In this document: piece after piece, positions 1-10,068 of the stretch
Layout of the letters: each line of letters opens with the position of its first letter
Numbering within the stretch: position 1 is the stretch's first letter
From: Platerodrilus igneus
Taxonomy: Eukaryota > Arthropoda > Insecta > Coleoptera > Lycidae
Length of the DNA stretch: 64,000 nucleotides
Direction: 5' to 3'
NCBI GenBank assembly: GCA_036346225.1
Contig: JARFIW010000885.1
Coordinates: 1,116,001-1,180,000 of the forward strand
Program-made: the position numbers and the translations under genes
The notes under the pieces: model-generated
The model's database searches: none
What the model saw: the letters and a program-made list of their open reading frames with translations, nothing else
What the model was told of the DNA's origin: nothing

Positions 1-457
1 GACATTTAAAATTTTTTCCAATATTAATTCAGTATTTTAATGTAGAATATGGTATCACTACAAAATTAATTGAACTTCAAAATCTTGAAAACAAAAAATC
101 AGAAACGATTGCAAAATATTTAGAAGAAGTAATTAATAGATCAGGTCTAAAAGATATGTGTATTGCTTTCAAGGGGGATAATTGTAACACCAATTTTGGT
201 GAAGCGACTAGACAATGCAAAAATAATGTTTTTTCACATTTAAAATAATCTGTAAATTCGAATTTACTTGGAGTTGGATGTCCAGCCCATATTTTAAATA
301 ACTGTTCAGAATGGTGCTGATAGATATCGAATCTTTTGTTTTAAAAATTTATAATCATTTTTCTATTTATGATTTGAGAACAGAGGCACTTCGAAAATTC
401 TGCGAATTTGTTGAAATAGACTATAAAAATTACTCAGTCATAGTAAAACAAGTTGGT
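1..457 (+). pseudogene. hAT-superfamily transposase fragment
   Basis: The conceptual translation carries a GDNCNTNFG block followed by VGCPAHILNN and an IYNHFSIY stretch, the pattern of the RNase H-fold core of hAT-like transposases widespread in insects (the DN of GDNCNTN sits where hAT proteins have a catalytic Asp). The piece begins outside the window. It has an in-frame stop near 245 and a frameshift near 435, after which HSKTSW continues in another frame until about 457. There the sequence switches abruptly to LINE reverse transcriptase. No terminal repeat or 8-bp duplication could be assigned. It is a dead fragment; the family call rests on motif memory only. Confidence 0.6.
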
Positions 458-1030
458 TGTGAGTTATTTATTATGTCACCTGAGAAAAGTAATGTTTTTT
501 CAAAATTTAACTCAATTGCCCCAGGAATAATAACATGTCCACGTTCAAATTGGACTTTACTTGGCGCTCCATTATCTTCCGAAGCTTTAAAGAAATGCTT
601 AAACAACAAAATAGAAATATTATCTTTTTTCTCATCTCGTTTAGATTCTATTCATATCTCCTATTTACTGCTCAAAAATTGCTTAGCTATCCCGAAACTT
701 TTATATATTTTAAGATGCTCTCCAACATGGACACGTCAAACTATTCTTGACTCGTTTGACAAAACTCTTCGGAATATTTTGGAAAATATTTCAAATGTTA
801 AATTAGAAGATAAGGAGTGGATATAATCAACTCTTCCAATAGACAGAGGAGGACTAGGAATACGTCTTTCATCTTCTTTATCACTACCCGGCTTATTATC
901 AGCATTTAATGCATCCCTTCCTTCAATTATTCTCGTTTTAACAAAATCTTCAAGCGGATTAGTCGACGACAATTATTTAGAAAGTGAAAACTTTGGCTTT
1001 ATAGAACAAAGAAAAATGAAGTAATTATCA
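458..1030 (+). pseudogene. R2-like LINE copy 1: C-terminal part of reverse transcriptase
   Basis: The frame reads CELF, LLGAPL, YLLLKNCLAIPKLLYILR and RGGLGIRLSSSLSLPG. The last three correspond block by block to the RT of the minus-strand LINE at 53.7-54.9 kb (YYLLRNCFAIPKITYILR, FGGLGIRLSKDLSLHA), so both belong to one family. This copy is 5 prime truncated: the palm with YxDD is missing and the first preserved segment is the thumb region. One in-frame TAA at 824-826 and another stop at 1021 break the frame. It sits directly against the hAT fragment and is followed by its own endonuclease domain. Non-functional. Confidence 0.75.
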
Positions 1031-1860
1031 ACAAATCACTGCAAAAGAATGGGACAAGCCTCTTTTAGACATAGTATCAGGAAATTTGCTTGAATCAGCT
1101 AATACAAACACAGACAAGGCTAGAATTCAAGCAGTTTCTTCAAAGCATGCTAGTGCTTGGCTAAATACTCTACCTGTCCCTACGTTAGGCACACTTATAG
1201 ACGATCAATTATCAGGATTGCTGTTGGGCTCAGACTTGGAGCAACCTTATATATTCCTCACACATGCATTTGCGGTAGTTTTGTAGATAAATCAGGTATA
1301 CATGGATTGAGCTGCTGTTTAAGTAAAGGACACAACTCTCGTCACAGAGTCATCAATGACATAATTAGACATGCTTTAGTTTCCGCACAAATCCCTGCTA
1401 TATTGGAACCGATAAACATATTTAGAAATGATGGCAAGCGACCTGATGGTATCACCCTAATTCCTTGGAAATACGGAAAGTCGGCAATTTAGGATTTTAC
1501 TTGCAACGATACCTTAGCAGAATCACATTCTACTGCATGTGCAAAAACCCAGGTGCCGCAGCTTCTTATGGTGAAAATATTAAAATTAAAAAATACTCAA
1601 ACTTATCACAACTTTATTTATTTTATCCTATTGCTATCCAAACTTTCGGTGTGCTTGGATCTATTGCAATTAATTTTCTAAAAGATGTGGGAAAAAGAAT
1701 CACCGAATGTTCATTTGATCCAAAAGCAACCGCTTTCCTTTTACAAAGAATCAGTATTGCAATTCAACAAGGCAACGCCGCCTCTATTCTAGGTACTATC
1801 CCACCTTCTAAGTCTTTGAACAAACTCTTTTTAATGCCTCTTTGTTCTAAAAATATTACT
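1031..1860 (+). pseudogene. R2-like LINE copy 1: putative restriction-like endonuclease domain
   Basis: Three overlapping frames (1086-1286, 1157-1492, 1465 onward) rebuild one domain with two frameshifts. It contains ASAWLN, a Cys/His cluster C.CG...HGLSC...SRH..IN, then GKRPDG and ITLIPW, and ends in QRISIAIQQGNAASILGT. In R2-type LINEs the C-terminal endonuclease has a CCHC knuckle followed by a PD-(D/E)XK core; the order here (knuckle, then RPDG, then a strand that in copy 2 reads LVWDATC) fits that architecture. The endonuclease assignment is inference from motif order; homology between the two copies is seen directly. Lethally frameshifted. Confidence 0.6.
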
Positions 1861-2392
1861 CATAACTCAAACAAAAACAACAAAAAGTTCAACAATACTT
1901 TAATAAATAAAATTACCACTCTTGAAAAGACATTTATTTTCAAAGCTTCCAAATTAAATGACATTGTAAGAACGATACATCTTAATCACATTCCTGATAC
2001 TTCTACACACAATTCTAATGATCTCGGGGATTTTAATAATTCTTTAAAAACCAATGCTTTTTATGAGAAATCACTTTGCGCTCCCAATACTGTTCAGAGT
2101 TTAGGCCTGAATGGATTAAATAATATCAGCAATACTTGTTTCACGAACTCTGTAATTCAGTGTCTCTCAAACACCAAGTTACTTTTGGAGTATGTTAGAA
2201 GTGATATTTTCATAAAGGACATTAATACTAATATTTCTAACACGAAAGGAGATCTCATTAAAGCTTTCTCGAAAGTGATAAGGGAGCTATGATCTCAAAA
2301 TCCATGTGATGGAAAATCTAATACGATTAATTTCAAATCACAAATTGAACGTTTTGCACCTAGTTTTATAGGCAACTCTCTGTTGAGTTATT
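1861..2392 (+). pseudogene. Ubiquitin-specific protease (USP) catalytic-domain fragment fused to LINE
   Basis: The frame open since 1465 continues past the LINE domain into GLNGLNNISNTCFTNSVIQC, the Cys-box of USP-family (peptidase C19) deubiquitinases; the Cys in NTCF is the family nucleophile. LIKAFSKVIREL follows, then a TGA at 2290-2292 where USPs usually have Trp, then SQIERFAP in the same frame, as in USP2/USP8-like enzymes. Only about the first 100 residues of the catalytic domain remain, the His box is absent, and no intron interrupts them. This is a processed or transduced gene piece, not an active enzyme. About 75 residues of low-complexity Asn/Lys-rich sequence separate the LINE domain from the Cys box. 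Confidence 0.75.
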
Positions 2393-2606
2393 GATTAGCA
2401 ATTTCACATATCAAGTAACTGAAGCGAGTTGTAATGAAAAAAAAGAAAATGGGGTTATCAAAAAGAAATGTATAGACAGATATTTATTGAGTTGTAAAAA
2501 TAAAAACTTTAAAAACCACTTTCTGAACTTCTGTGTGTGTGTGCTAAGTTCATTGGCAATCTAAAGCTAAATCTACATATACACTAACCTTTACATTAAC
2601 TCTAGA

Positions 2607-2618
2607 GGTTATGGGCCC
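2607..2618 (+). promoter_or_regulatory. Copia-type primer-binding site (initiator tRNA-Met half)
   Basis: GGTTATGGGCCC is the motif used as minus-strand primer site by Drosophila copia-like elements, which prime from an internal cleavage of initiator tRNA-Met. The same motif occurs in reverse at 45302-45313, beside the LTR of the large copia element. Here it lies about 110 bases before the ATG of a copia gag, as expected. The preceding 5 prime LTR should end near 2606, but I could not fix its start because no second copy is present. Confidence 0.6.
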
Positions 2619-2711
2619 TGATGTTAGTGCATGTATGTAGATAGGAAGGCTTAAAAAGATAAAGAATATAGAAAGCACGGAATATCACTGAAAAGTTGTG
2701 AAAGTAGTGTT

Positions 2712-3580
2712 TTGAAAAAGTTCAAAGTAATGTCAACAGTTACACAAACCATCAAAGCATTTGATGGAACGAACTATGAGAACTGGGAATTCAGGCTAAA
2801 ACTCCTGTTGGAACATCATGAGGTTCTGGATATGTTGATAGAGAACCCACCGAATGACCCGGCAAAGTTACCGGCATTAAAAAAGAAGGATCTTAAGACC
2901 AGAAATTTAATTGTAAACTGCCTTTCGGATAATGTCTTAATTATGATCAAGGATAAAGGTACAGCTAAAGAAATATTACGTGAATTGAAAGGCACATATG
3001 CAACAGCTACAGAGGAAGTTGAGGAATATGAAATTTACAAAAGGTTCATCTTTGAATGACTTTTTGGTGAATTACGAGAAAACAGTATCAGAGTTAAAAG
3101 GCTACGGGTGTATAGTGTCTGAAGGAGAAGTGATTGCCCAGTTATTGTCTTCAATGCCTTATGACTACCAGTCAGTAACAACAGCAATAGACATCTTGTA
3201 TTGTCATGATCAAACAAAAGTTACGTTTGACTTTATAAAAAGTAAGCTTTTATCAGAAGAAGCACGACAAGGTAAAGAGCAAGGTGAAACTCAGTTTCAA
3301 GTATTTGTTTCACGTAAGAATTGGAGACAAGGAAACTCAGGTGGGAACTGGAATTATAGTGGAAATGGAAGTCAATTAAATGCGAGAGAATTTAAGTATA
3401 AGTGATATGGTTGTGGGCAACGTGGGCATAAAAGGAAAGACTGTTCTAAGAACAAAAGTACAAAGTGCTTTGGAAAATGCCATGTGATTCAGGAAGAAGA
3501 AAGCGAAATTGCATTTATGACTAATGATTCTATAGATTCAGAAATTCTTGTGGCTAGAGAAAATGTTGAAAAGGTGATTT
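2712..3580 (+). pseudogene. Ty1/copia gag (UBN2-type) remnant
   Basis: The frames at 2730-3059 and 2998-3405 together give a copia gag: FDGTNYENWEFRLK near the N terminus, LQRKLRNMKF and SLNDFL in the middle, then EEARQGK. A frameshift near 3000-3010 separates the two halves. A CX2CX4HX4C zinc knuckle follows, but its first Cys codon has become TGA at 3403-3405 (the frame then reads YGCGQRGHKRKDC). An acidic tail continues to about 3575. The copia protease, integrase and RT that should follow are missing; the sequence changes to a gypsy integrase at about 3580. Confidence 0.85.
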
Positions 3581-3586
3581 TGTTAT

Positions 3587-4596
3587 ATGGGCCATTTTGG
3601 AGCTGATAAAGCTATCGAGCTCATAACCCGCACTTACTGGTTTCTCAAAATAAAATCTGAAGTGAAAATACATATTGAAAATTGTCTTAAATGCATAGAA
3701 TTTAACCCGAAATTTGGGAAATCCGAAAGTCTTTTAAATAATATTCCCAAAGGTAAAGTCCCATTCGAAACTTTACGTATTGACCATTATTATGATCCAT
3801 TGAAAAAAACTGGCAATAATGCCAAATATATATTTGAAACTATTGACGGTTTCACTAAATTTACAAAGTTTTATCCATGCAAAACAGTAAACACACAAGA
3901 AGTCATTAATCATCTTATTTTAGAAACTATAGCAGACCGACAATTTTAATCTCTGATAGAGGTTCTACTTTTACGTCCCAAGACTTCAAAGAGTTTTTAG
4001 AACAAAACAATGTTAAGCATATTCTGATTGCTTCAGCCGCACCTAGAGCCAATGGCCAAATGGAGTGCATAAATCGTTTATTAAGCCCCTTATTAGCTAA
4101 AACTACAGATGAAAAACAAATTCCTTTGTATACCTTATTAGGCGAAATGGAGTTTTGTATTAACAATACTTTAAATCGCTCCATCGGAAATACCCCCAGA
4201 AAATTACTTTTCGGACGTCATCAATTAGGTGTCATTCAAGACAATTTAAGACTAGCCTTAGAATCTTTTAATGAAGAAGAAATTAATTTAGAACAAACAC
4301 GATTAAATACATCTAAAAAGATTGATCAAGTGCAAGTACAAAATAAAAACTATTATGATAAGCACCATAAAGTAGCGCACAAATACAATGTAGGAGATTA
4401 TGTGATGATATCAAATGTTGATACATCTATTGGTGTTAACAAAAAACTCATCCCTAAATATAGAGAGCCTTACGTTATCAATACAATTCTACCTCATGAC
4501 AGATATATAGTGACGGACGTTATTGGATTTCAGAATACCCAAATACCCTATAATGGTATTTTAGATGTTAGGAGATTAAAACCTTACTCACAATAA
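3587..4596 (+). pseudogene. Ty3/gypsy integrase remnant
   Basis: The first frame (3587-3949) has the zinc-binding end of the HHCC domain (NCLKCI) and the first catalytic Asp in LRIDHY. A frameshift near 3940-3950 moves to a frame with ISDRGSTF (second Asp) and RANGQMECINR (third acidic residue), so the D,D,E residues are present but split. The C-terminal part (GDYVMISN, YREPYVI, DVRRLKPYSQ) ends at a natural stop. The upstream gypsy RT and RNase H are absent. This family differs from Gypsy-A and Gypsy-B elsewhere in the window. Confidence 0.85.
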
Positions 4597-4788
4597 TATT
4601 TTTTTATCATATACTTACCTGATTATTAACCGAATATTATTATTACTTACCTTATTGTATTTACTCACCTTATTATCTTTGTGAACTTATGTATGCTCAA
4701 TATTAGTAGAATGTTTTATAGCTAGACCCCACGGGTCGCTTAAGTGGCTAAATTATGTAAAACTTTCAACTTTATTAAGGTTTATATG

Positions 4789-4917
4789 TTATTCTTTATT
4801 AATCACAAATATGTATTTATGATTGTCCACAATTTGTGATAAAACTTTATTATGAATTATTCTTTATTCATCACAAATATGTGCTTATGTTTATTGTCAT
4901 TTGTGATAACTTATTTT
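4789..4917 (+). repeat. Two-unit tandem repeat, about 68 bp, with internal inverted repeats
   Basis: Unit 1 (about 4789-4848) and unit 2 (about 4857-4917) share TTATTCTTTATT, ATCACAAATATG and ATTTGTGATAA at the same spacing. Inside each unit ATCACAAAT and ATTTGTGAT form a potential hairpin. It lies between the gypsy integrase stop and a possible LTR, so it may be the 3 prime untranslated part of that gypsy element. Confidence 0.6.
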
Positions 4918-4995
4918 ATGATACATCATTGCTTATTCAATGTAAACATTACTCAACCTTATGTTATGTTAAAGTGTAATCTATTTATTAATTAT

Positions 4996-5275
4996 GTAGA
5001 GATCGAGGTCAATCTTAGGGTCAGGATGGCCCAACTGTAGGCTATTATTTAAATCTCCCGCCAAGCACCAACTGTAAGCTATTATTTAGTTCCCGCCATG
5101 TACCTACCTTATGATTGGCTCTTTTGACAAGTGGGAGCTGAAGAGGGACTGCGCACACAACCGGCATTATTATTATTACTACGAATGTCCAGTGATCGAA
5201 AGCAACCGTTTTATGCTGGTCACCAATACTTATTTTTATTTTGTTTATTATTCAGTTATTAAATCTGACAATTAG
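4996..5275 (+). mobile_element. Possible 3 prime LTR of the gypsy integrase remnant
   Basis: The integrase stop at 4596 is followed by 400 bases of AT-rich sequence. At about 4996 a segment starts with TGTAGAGATCGAGGTC and runs to about 5275 with distinctly higher GC. It contains a short direct duplication of CAACTGTARGCTATTATTTA at 5033 and 5070. Position and a TG start suggest the LTR. No partner LTR is present and the 3 prime boundary is not fixed, so this is tentative. Confidence 0.3.
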
Positions 5276-5284
5276 TACTTTAGT

Positions 5285-6830
5285 TTTATTTATTCTGCCG
5301 CTCGATCCACCCTACAAGATAAAAAAGGGGAAAATTATAATATATACAGCTTCAATAGCACAATGTATTGACGAGGTGAAGTTGCTGCAATGTGCAGACG
5401 ACATAGCATTGATATATTTACACCACAATGTAGATGTAGCCATTACCGCGATGAATAGAGCCATCACAGACATCAGTAGCTGGATGACACAACAAGCACT
5501 TAAAATTTCATTGGACGAAACCAAGGCAACGCTATTTACAAAGAGACGACCAAAACTTCAAAGTCCTCAAATACAATATAGCAATTGAATGGGTAGAATC
5601 ATAAGTATCTAGGAGTGACATTCGACAACCAAATGAAATGGACAAAACATTTAGAAACCTGCAGTAAAAAGCAATAAGGCGAATCAATGTACAGAGGGCT
5701 CTTACTAGAACATAGTGGGGTGTATCCCCAGCCATTCTATTGAACATGTATAAAGGAATAGTCAGAACACACTTGGAGTTCGGTGCCCAAGGTATCTTCT
5801 ACACAACCAAAAGCAACTGGAGCAAGCTCGACAGGCTACAATACCAAGCCATTAGAGTAGCAATTGGACTCATGAAAACCACCCCAACTAATGCACTGCT
5901 AGCAAAAGCCGGTGAGCTACCACTGAATGTCAGAATAATCTGGATATGTGCCAAATGTTGTGGTAAACAAATTGCAAAGCCTTATGAACCAATAAGTGCA
6001 CGCCTAATAAGACTCTATGCAGAAATAAATGAGGGTATTGCATACTGGCAAAATAAAGCAACACGGGCCATCATGGATGGACAAGACATGGCATTGCAAC
6101 ACTACAACATGGAAAAAAACAAAAATTTACCATGCTTTGAAGAGGGCTATGAAGAACAAGTAAGGACAGTGGAATGGGCCAAAACCAAAATCGGCAAAGG
6201 AAGGCAAACAAATCGAGAATTTCTTGAATACATCAGCACTCATTACCAGGATTATATTTGCATTTACACAGATGCATTAGTAGACCAGTACATGGGTAAA
6301 TGTGGAATAGGAATATTCTGCCCACATATGCAAATAGAAAAGACCAGACGCTTGCAAGACAATACATCAATCACCACTGCAGAAGACTTAGCCATCGGAA
6401 CGGCAGTTACACTGGCACAAACACATACAAACGATGTACTGATCATATCAGATGTTCTCAGTGCTATCCAAAAAATCATAGAAAATGGATTCCGAACTAG
6501 AAAAGAATAATACATACTAAAGATCAGACATGAGATATTCAAAACGCTGCAAAAGAAAATCATAAAATTACTGTGGATACCAAGTCATTTGCTACGTTAT
6601 GCAGCGTACTTCTCAGATAAAAATAGAAAGGATATTTAAGGTGCAGATCCGCACGAATCACGATGACGAAACAGAACACAAGAAACGTAGAAACTCCGGG
6701 CTAACTACCAATGCTGAGAAGGGGAGATTCCTAGCAACACAAAAATACATCGTCATCGATTTTCTATTTATAGTAAACATTAATAATAAAAGAATTCGGT
6801 TTGCATCACCAAAAAAAAAATAAATAAATA
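5285..6830 (+). pseudogene. LINE fragment with RT and RNase H domains (I/R1/LOA-like), poly(A) end
   Basis: The first frame (to 5588) carries LQCADDIALI, a variant of the RT YxDD box, and ALKISLDETKA. After several frameshifts the second frame (5740-6510) has the RT thumb (GIVRTHLEFGAQGIFY, YQAIRVAIGLMKT) and then an RNase H domain with ICIYTDA, TAEDLAI and VLIISD, which hold the expected D, E and D. The last His block (WIPSH at about 6578) is followed by scrambled sequence and an A-rich tail at 6810-6830. LINEs with RNase H after RT belong to the I/R1/LOA group; the exact clade is not resolved. The copy is 5 prime truncated and dead. Confidence 0.8.
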
Positions 6831-6914
6831 GTTGTATTATAAAGAAGAAATTGTAGAAATTTACGTACGAAGTGCGCATTTCGTTTGACATTTAGTGTTA
6901 AAACTTATGTATAA

Positions 6915-7204
6915 TGTTCGGCATGTGGACACGACACGATAAAGGTCAGTCGTTTTTTGTAGTAGGCTTGGAACGATTGAGAGTTGTTGAAAATAAATTC
7001 GGGTTCTGTAATTGTCAAAATAGAAATTAGTAATTTTAGTTGAAAAGGATAATAAAGAATATAAAACATGGCTGGTTATATTCAAGGTCTTGGAAGCTGC
7101 GTGTAGAACTGCGTATGCACGGCAGCAAAATAGTAATTAACATATACCAACAACGTAGTAATCGAAGAAGACTTTTTCGAGTAGGAAAAATGCAATTCTT
7201 AACA
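6915..7204 (+). mobile_element. BEL/Pao 5 prime LTR followed by primer-binding site
   Basis: A 290-bp segment starts TGTTCGGCATGTGG and ends CTTAACA, and is followed at once by TTTGGTGACCCCGACGTG. The latter looks like a tRNA primer-binding site (TGG pairs with a tRNA CCA end), and a BEL-type gag starts 80 bases later. No second LTR is in the window, because the element is truncated about 430 bases after the LTR. The LTR start is chosen from its TG and from the usual LTR/PBS arrangement. Confidence 0.55.
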
Positions 7205-7287
7205 TTTGGTGACCCCGACGTGATCTGCTTCGGTTTAGTAGCAGTCACAAGTTTGTTGTAATAAGTTGGTAGCTGGTAAAGGAAAAC

Positions 7288-7620
7288 ATGGAAGCGAAAC
7301 GAGCAATTCGTACAACCTTAAGAACTCAGTTCAAGACTGACGTGCAACGGTTTGAAGATATTCTTAAAGTTGGGGTAAATGAGTCGAGCGTTGATAGTTG
7401 TACAGCATTTTATGATATCTTAGAAAAGCGGTTTGCAAAAATTCAAGCTTATGGTAAAAAGATTTTGGCTTCAATTACAGGCAAAGAGATGGAAGCTAAA
7501 ATTACAGAGGAAATTGAAGAAGGTGTGGTGTATGAAGTTATGTATAGTACATGTCATGCCGCTTACTCTCGCTGTATGATAGAATTAGAGGCTCGTATTA
7601 GTATAGCGCCATCAATAGTT
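7288..7620 (+). pseudogene. BEL/Pao gag N-terminal fragment
   Basis: The ATG at 7288 opens a frame reading MEAKRAIRTTLRTQF, then CTAFYDILEKRFAKIQ, a helical N terminus like that of BEL/Pao gag polyproteins. Only about 105 residues are left before unrelated sequence begins near 7600-7620. It lies 84 bases downstream of the LTR and primer site, which supports the family call. No protease, RT or integrase of this element follows. Confidence 0.6.
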
Positions 7621-7744
7621 ATCTTGCACTTACTGTCGTATTTCTAGTTGGAACTTGTTCTTTTGCTCCCCTGAATCTTTCTGGCAGTTCTTAATTTGTT
7701 CTCCTAATTCTTTCTGATTATAATTAATTTAGTTACCTAGTTGT

Positions 7745-8032
7745 CGATGACTGTCTTTGAATTCCTTCTTGTTTTCTTCGAGCTTTTCTTCTAGTCCTCT
7801 CAGAAAACTTAAAATCATCTACGTGTCGTTGCTTTCATGTATAGTTGTCTCCATTTTGTCTTCCACCGTTCTTTGTTCTTATATTCTGTGGTTCTGTATA
7901 CATTTCTCGTTCACTCGTTCCACATATCCCTGAGTCAATGTCTATTTGTTGGACCAATTCAATGTCCGATGTTGTCGTTTGTACTACATCTGTAGACCTT
8001 CCATAACTCTTACCTGATCTTGTCTCTTTCAC
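7745..8032 (-). pseudogene. Gypsy-like gag N-terminal fragment
   Basis: The minus-strand frame from 8032 starts MKETRSGKSYGRSTD, similar in layout to the start of Gypsy-B gag (KRITRSGLIYG). After a frameshift near 7855 it continues as a coiled coil (LRGLEEKLEENKKEFKDSH) through one TAG. Gypsy-B gag also has an acidic/polar N terminus followed by coiled coils. The fragment is about 95 codons, with no LTR or pol nearby. The assignment is by resemblance of architecture only. Confidence 0.4.
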
Positions 8033-8040
8033 TCATTTTA

Positions 8041-8656
8041 AATAACTTTTGTCTGTCTGCCCCACCTGTATTTGGTTTCGGATTTAACATAGGAATACCT
8101 ATGTTATGAATTAAATTTAATGTTACCGTTTGATCAGTATTTTCTGTAATTCATTGCAATGTTTTTAAATAAATATTTTGCTTTATTATGTCAAGTCCCA
8201 CGCATTTGGTGCGCCATATTATTTTGTTGTGTATTAATTTTTTTGGGTAGTTATTAATGTCACTTATTCTATTTTTATAAACTCTATCGTCTCATGCTTT
8301 TTTCTTAAATCTCTTTTTACATTTTATCATTGACTCAATGTTCTAAACTACCTTACACTAATTCGTTTATAAATCGTCTTTGGTCTGTTCTTAAATATAT
8401 CTTTTTACATTCTATCATTGTCTCTTTGTTCTAATCTAGCTTACACTCTATATTTAAAATGGATTTCTTTGTTATGTCCACCAGAAAGGACCTTTTTTTA
8501 TATATATGAGTATGCATTATATGATGAAAAGGATTTGAAAGGACCGTCAAAAACTATAATTCCTTGAATCAAGTTGAATAACATATTTCAGGACATAAAA
8601 ACTATAATACCAATTATACTTATAAATAAACTTAACATTAAAAGTGCATCCTACAT
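8041..8656. other. AT-rich non-coding stretch 3 prime of med31
   Basis: No reading frame, terminal repeat or recognisable RNA gene is seen. It should include the 3 prime UTR of med31. There is one partial direct repeat: a phrase close to CTTTTTACATTCTATCATTG occurs near 8310 and again near 8400, about 90 bases apart. Confidence 0.5.
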
Positions 8657-9216
8657 TTAATTCAGTTTAGCATTATGACCATTAGTTTGGATATTATTAG
8701 GAGTGCTATTACTTAAATTTTGCTCCGGAATTATTCCATTTACAATATTTGTTTGCAGCATACGATTCCTTCTTCTTGTATAGTGCTGCCACAGCAGAAT
8801 TTGTTGATCGTCGATGAACTTAGTACACTTGGAATTAACAAGTTCTCTTCGAAAGTGTTCATACTGCAATAAATCCAAAAAATACAAACACATGGGATAT
8901 TTGAGGAATTTAGCAAATTCAGGTTCCTTCCAGTATAAGAGGTATCTTATATAGTTTATAAATGTACTGTCTTTGAAATAGCCCCGTTGAGCTAAAACTA
9001 TAAATAAAATTGTTGTTGTGTGAATTGAGGTTATGTATGTACTTACAATTTAAATAATTTGGATTTCCAAGACATTGGACAAATTCTAATTCTATTTGAA
9101 AACGCAGTCTTAGCTGTTCTTCGGTCTCTGACGCACCTGCAACATAATTCCAACCTATTTCAGAAATTAAATAAAAAAGTTTGGAGAAATTGATATTAAC
9201 CTTTTCCTGATATCAT
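8657..9216 (-). CDS. med31: Mediator complex subunit 31 (MED31/SOH1), three exons, complete
   Basis: Exon 1 is 9201-9216 (ATG at 9216), exon 2 is 9047-9136, exon 3 is 8657-8997. Both introns are GT-AG and phases join to a 148-codon frame with no stop. The product has the MED31 signature: SETEEQLRLRFQIELEFVQC, NPNYLNFLAQRGYF, FINYIRYLLYWKEPEFAKFL, CLYFLDLLQYEHFRREL, FIDDQQILLWQHYTRRR. An Asn-rich tail of about 35 residues follows. MED31 is a small conserved nuclear subunit of the Mediator middle module, bridging transcription factors and RNA polymerase II. Length fits the family. It is the only clearly intact host gene here, with transposon debris on both sides. Exon 1 is short and its donor (GTTAAT) is weak, so the start is the least certain part. 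Confidence 0.93.
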
Positions 9217-10068
9217 TGCTGTGTCTATTATGGTGCGTTACGCACGCTACTCCTTTCAGTAATGATATTCAAGGTCACAACTCGAACTTTGTTCGAATAT
9301 TAACCAATCAAATGCGTATCTTCAAAAAAGTGTGTTGAAATACTAATAAAACCATTAAAAATTAGTTTTAAACTCGTGTAGTTATTAAACTTTTTTTTAA
9401 ATCAAAATTAATCTAAACTTGAACAAATATTAGAATAGAAAAATATTGCGTTGTAAACAAATTTCAGCGGTACCCACTTTTAAAACTAGAAAATGTAATG
9501 GAAGCTTTACAATTGTGCATTAAAACCTGATATTTGCCACTGTTGGTGCCTTTTCACTGTAGACGTTATATTAGGCAACAATTTCTTATAAGAAATAAAC
9601 CTGAAACACAATCGGTCCGAAATTTTACAATACATCGAGCTCCAGGTATGTTTGATTTTTAAGTATATTAGATCACAAATTGAAATAAATTAAGTTGCCA
9701 GCTTAAAGAAAAACGTAGATAATTTCATTTATTTTGTAGTTAGCGTTGGGCGTATATTGCGTTTATCATAGTCTATTGAAAATAACTTTGGGATTATGTC
9801 AAATATAGTAATAAAGTGTGGGTAACTGTATGCAAATGAATACCTAGAATTACACTTGAAGACTATTGTCATTTAAAACAATATAGGTTGGTAGTTTTGT
9901 ACGGTGTCGCCGCCAATTTCTTTTGCAAATCCAAGCACCAAAACATATAATTTTATAGCGAGCTTAATATTGTAGCAAAATGTATAGGCAATCCACTGTA
10001 CAGTAGACGTCAACATTAACCCGAAACGCATTAAGGGAATAAAAATATTTTATTTATTAATTGTCATT
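9217..10068. other. Intergenic region upstream of med31
   Basis: No coding frame or mobile element is recognised. It should contain the med31 promoter next to 9216. The minus-strand polyadenylation signal of the possible exon at 10069-10290 would lie at about 10045-10060, where AATAAATAAA is read on the minus strand. Confidence 0.5.

Noticed and set aside
1861..2292. Active deubiquitinase gene
   Set aside because: The Cys box is present but only about 100 residues of the domain remain, the Trp codon is TGA and the His box is absent; called a pseudogene fragment.
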